Below are positions 41,305 through 41,665 of a stretch of 41,665 nt of DNA, one piece after another (positions within the stretch are counted from its first letter, which is position 1; the number at the start of each line of letters is the position of its first letter). Made by a program: the position numbers and the translations under genes. Origin of the DNA: Candidatus Woesearchaeota archaeon. GTDB lineage: Archaea > Nanobdellota > Nanobdellia > Woesearchaeales > UBA10200. The notes beneath the pieces are model-generated. The model did no database searches, was not told the origin of the DNA, and was given only the letters and a program-made list of their open reading frames with translations. The stretch lies in NCBI GenBank assembly GCA_013331615.1, contig DUGA01000090.1, forward strand, positions 1 through 41,665. The letters run 5' to 3'.

Positions 41305-41665
41305 TCAAGCAACTTTCGGTGTTAGTTTAGGGACAGGATACACTTTCTTAATGGCATTTGTTTGTAACAATTCTACTAATTCTTGTTTTGATAAAAAGCC
41401 CCCATGACCTAAACATAATGTATGGATTGAACTATCATTAATGATATCATGCAATGCCTTATCTAAATTTGTTTCCTGGAGTTTTGCGCCAGTAGTTAGA
41501 ATATCAGGATCGTTTGTTGCTGCATATTTTTGCCAATCTGGATCATTAAGATCAAACCTTGCAACTAAATGTTTTTTGCCATCTTTTAATGTTACTACAG
41601 ACACCAAATCACCTGCAAAACAATAGCCGCCTATGCTAAAAATGTAATGATGTGTATAATGCACA
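41305..41665 (-). CDS. C-terminal part of a possible metallo-beta-lactamase-fold hydrolase
   Basis: About 119 residues of an open frame that continues past the window edge; the true start is outside. GYCFAGDLVS resembles the metal-binding GD strand and HTLCLGHGG the late His motif of the MBL fold. The similarity is short, so the family is tentative. Convergent with pdxS, 6 nt apart. Confidence 0.5.
   Translation of the reverse strand, partial: VHYTHHYIFSIGGYCFAGDLVSVVTLKDGKKHLVARFDLNDPDWQKYAATNDPDILTTGAKLQETNLDKALHDIINDSSIHTLCLGHGGFLSKQELVELLQTNAIKKVYPVPKLTPKVA

Overview
The window is archaeal, AT-rich and densely coded on both strands. The evidence is a LonB-type membrane Lon protease, a geranylgeranyl reductase for ether lipids, TrmB and Lrp/AsnC regulators, and TATA boxes about 25-28 nt upstream of many start codons. 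Genes at the head of a transcription unit are mostly leaderless; downstream genes often carry a GGTGAG or GAGG Shine-Dalgarno (SD) sequence. Gene content, small size and many orphan proteins suggest a DPANN-type lineage such as Woesearchaeota. That placement is inference only.

Layout. 1-5088: partial purD, a membrane-tethered thermonuclease, a peroxiredoxin, an aspartate ammonia-lyase/fumarase family enzyme and an MFS transporter. 5145-5746: a MazF toxin-antitoxin pair with a palindromic operator. 5845-7467: a large orphan helical protein. 7543-9011: a metal-handling pair, a His-rich three-TM protein plus a CbtB-like protein. 9077-14775 (minus strand): a ferredoxin missing one cluster Cys, a Gln-repeat coiled-coil protein, an acidic His-tailed protein, a 55-residue Cys-rich protein, FeoB, FeoA and an FTR1 iron permease. 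14951-19249: methyltransferase, LonB, geranylgeranyl reductase and an HTH regulator with a Cys/His tail. 19307-19495: a long inverted-repeat element. 19507-22958: two secreted lipoproteins with tandem beta-domains. 23092-29404: a suf Fe-S assembly cluster (sufB, broken small gene, sufD, sufS, sufU, sufC, ferredoxin). 29438-41665: housekeeping and regulatory genes including HD hydrolase, rhodanese, M17 aminopeptidase, PEP-utilizing mobile domain, TrmB, Lrp, homocysteine methyltransferase-like enzyme, thioredoxin-fold protein, MIP18/SufT-like protein, PPi-type phosphofructokinase, Tat-exported phosphatase, pdxS and a partial hydrolase.

The main theme is iron. The FTR1 iron permease, sufB and sufD share an almost identical palindrome (core TTAACTATAGTTAA) just downstream of their TATA boxes, so iron uptake and Fe-S assembly probably form one regulon under a repressor not encoded in the window. 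The small Cys-rich protein overlapping feoB, the acidic His-tailed protein behind it and the Cys-to-Ala ferredoxin look like under-described accessories. Other notable points are pdxS with an apparent ATC start, a TTGCAA-N5-TTGCAA motif shared by the cbtB operon and lonB, and a small gene in the suf cluster with two compensating frameshifts.
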